A DNA stretch of 64,000 bases from Xestospongia bergquistia (lineage: Eukaryota > Porifera > Demospongiae > Haplosclerida > Petrosiidae), in NCBI GenBank assembly GCA_963965975.1, contig OZ014411.1, positions 25,031,249-25,095,248 on the forward strand. Direction: 5' to 3'. Made by a program: the position numbers and the translations under genes. The notes beneath the pieces are model-generated. The model saw only the letters and a program-made list of their open reading frames with translations. It was not told where the DNA came from and ran no database searches. The first letter of the stretch is position 1. Each line of letters opens with the position of its first letter. Below, piece after piece: positions 63,058 to 64,000 of the stretch.

Positions 63058-64000
63058 CTAATAATAATAACATTTACATGTTACTGAATTCAGAGCCAAT
63101 CCTACAGGGCAAGGAGCAGGTTGTGTCTGATGAACCAACATGTGCTGAGGACCAGCAAAGTTAGACTTATCTCTGCTGTGAGTATGTTGCCGATGACGAT
63201 GATCATTACGATTGCGATGACGATGTTTTCGTTTCTTTGAACGACTTCTTTTGTCTTGTGCATGTACATAGGAATTATATGTCTCCAACTCTTCTGTCTT
63301 TAGTTTCAAATCCACTAAGGATCGTGATCGTCTTCGCTTACTGCTGCCTGATCTACTTTTGCTAGATTTGGAATGAGATTTATCTGGCATTTGATTGTTC
63401 ATTGGAAATGGTCCTCTTGAATGAACAGGAACAGAAACTTCAACACACTCACATTGACATGTGATACGGTTAAACCTTTGTAATGGATTGGTACATCTTG
63501 TCTCAGGGGATTGGCGACACATACATTGGCATGTAATAGGATCAAAAATGTGATTTGGACCACACTGTCTACGTGGACACTTACATTCACATGTATTCTC
63601 GTCCAAAACCTGAAAGGAGGCACAATATGATTTGGCACTTGTAGGACAGTAACATTCACATGTAGTCTCATCAACTAATTCGTAACCTTGACAACTTTGC
63701 TTTACATTGTCTGCACAGCCATTACGAGTAGATGGTTCATTTGAGGGATAATCAGTGGGTACAATTGCAGCTGGGCCTGGCAAAGGCTGTGGTTGTGCAA
63801 TTGGGAAAAAGTTTGGCTGTAGATTTGGGAATATGTTTTGTTGAAAGCCTGGTAAAGGGTTTGAGTATGTAACTGGGAAGGCGTGTGGCTGGAGAGGCTG
63901 TGGTAAAGGGTTAGGTTCAGTGACTATTGGATTAATTGTTGGGAAGATAATTGGTGGGGGATTTTGGTCTGAGTTAAATGGGTTTTGTTGTGGATGTACT
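63058..64000 (-). CDS. CXCXC protein C4 (partial, 5' end beyond the window)
   Basis: The open frame runs from the stop at 63058 to the window edge, so the N-terminus and any signal exon lie beyond 64000. The visible 313 residues begin with a Pro/Gln/Phe/Asn-rich linker (NPLPQPLQPHAFPV.., QPNFFPIAQPQPLPG). Four CXCXC units follow (ETTCECYC, ENTCECKC, PITCQCMC, RITCQCEC), then a highly basic Ser/Arg/Lys/His stretch (SSKSRSGSSKRRRSRS; KRSRSKKRKHRHRNRNDHRH). It ends with the half unit APCPVGLALNSVTCKCYYY. The layout (units, basic region, terminal half unit) is that of C3 without the RIVTS repeats, so C3 and C4 are paralogues. Dibasic sites suggest proteolytic processing or binding to acidic polymers; both are inferences. 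Confidence 0.82.
   Translation of the reverse strand, partial: VHPQQNPFNSDQNPPPIIFPTINPIVTEPNPLPQPLQPHAFPVTYSNPLPGFQQNIFPNLQPNFFPIAQPQPLPGPAAIVPTDYPSNEPSTRNGCADNVKQSCQGYELVDETTCECYCPTSAKSYCASFQVLDENTCECKCPRRQCGPNHIFDPITCQCMCRQSPETRCTNPLQRFNRITCQCECVEVSVPVHSRGPFPMNNQMPDKSHSKSSKSRSGSSKRRRSRSLVDLKLKTEELETYNSYVHAQDKRSRSKKRKHRHRNRNDHRHRQHTHSRDKSNFAGPQHMLVHQTQPAPCPVGLALNSVTCKCYYY

Noticed and set aside
43985-63783. VEGF/PDGF growth factor identity for the CXCXC genes
   Set aside because: CXCXC repeats occur in VEGF-C, but no cystine-knot growth-factor domain was found in C1-C3 or the visible part of C4.

Overview
The window looks like nuclear DNA of an early-branching animal, most likely a demosponge (an Amphimedon-like genome is my guess, from gene content only). 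The DNA is AT-rich. Genes have short GT-AG introns. There is an animal-type ribosomal protein S11 gene, a TRIM-NHL gene, and secreted proteins built from CXCXC repeats. Many decayed Ty3/gypsy fragments and foldback (MITE-like) elements are present. No tRNA, rRNA, CRISPR or bacterial-style operon was seen.

Region 1 (about 1-38.6 kb) is dominated by one gene family that I do not recognise. Each member has two coding exons (about 96-103 codons, then 76-83 codons), a phase-0 intron, and a roughly 175-183 residue soluble protein with no signal peptide or membrane segment. Subfamily A has four plus-strand copies (1139, 5014, 12593, 20782). Subfamily B has five copies (minus at 29027, 31863, 33001 and 37933; plus at 34457), a pseudogene at about 30013 cut by a gypsy fragment, and several relics. 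Copies are embedded in larger duplicated segments. Most carry a GGAA-containing element about 65-90 bp upstream of the ATG. Between A3 and A4 sit an intact TRIM-NHL gene (740 aa; RING, two B-boxes, coiled coil, filamin, NHL) and a broken paralogue. Gypsy gag, RNase H and integrase fragments lie at 7.0-9.7 kb, LTR-like ends at 9.7 and 19.3 kb, and a Ulp1/PHD relic at 26.7 kb.

Region 2 (39-42.3 kb) holds rps11 on the minus strand (four coding exons, 158 aa). Its start lies 127 bp from the ATG of a divergent plus-strand gene. That gene begins with a presequence-like first exon, and I infer that it splices to a terminal exon at 59603-59745 resembling the C-terminus of complex I subunit NDUFV3. 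The joined frame gives 98 residues. If correct, its intron of about 17 kb contains two complete antisense genes.

Region 3 (43.7-64 kb) is a same-strand (minus) cluster of four secreted CXCXC-repeat genes. C1 (1066 aa, about 44 repeat units) and C2 (954 aa, about 42 units) share a three-exon layout: a signal-peptide exon, one giant repeat exon, and a short Cys-rich last exon. C3 (671 aa) and C4 (partial at the window edge) have few CXCXC units, a long basic/low-complexity middle and a terminal half-repeat. CXCXC repeats are known from Balbiani ring protein 3 and the VEGF-C C-terminus, but no PDGF/VEGF cystine-knot domain was seen here. All splice assignments are read from sequence and are untested.
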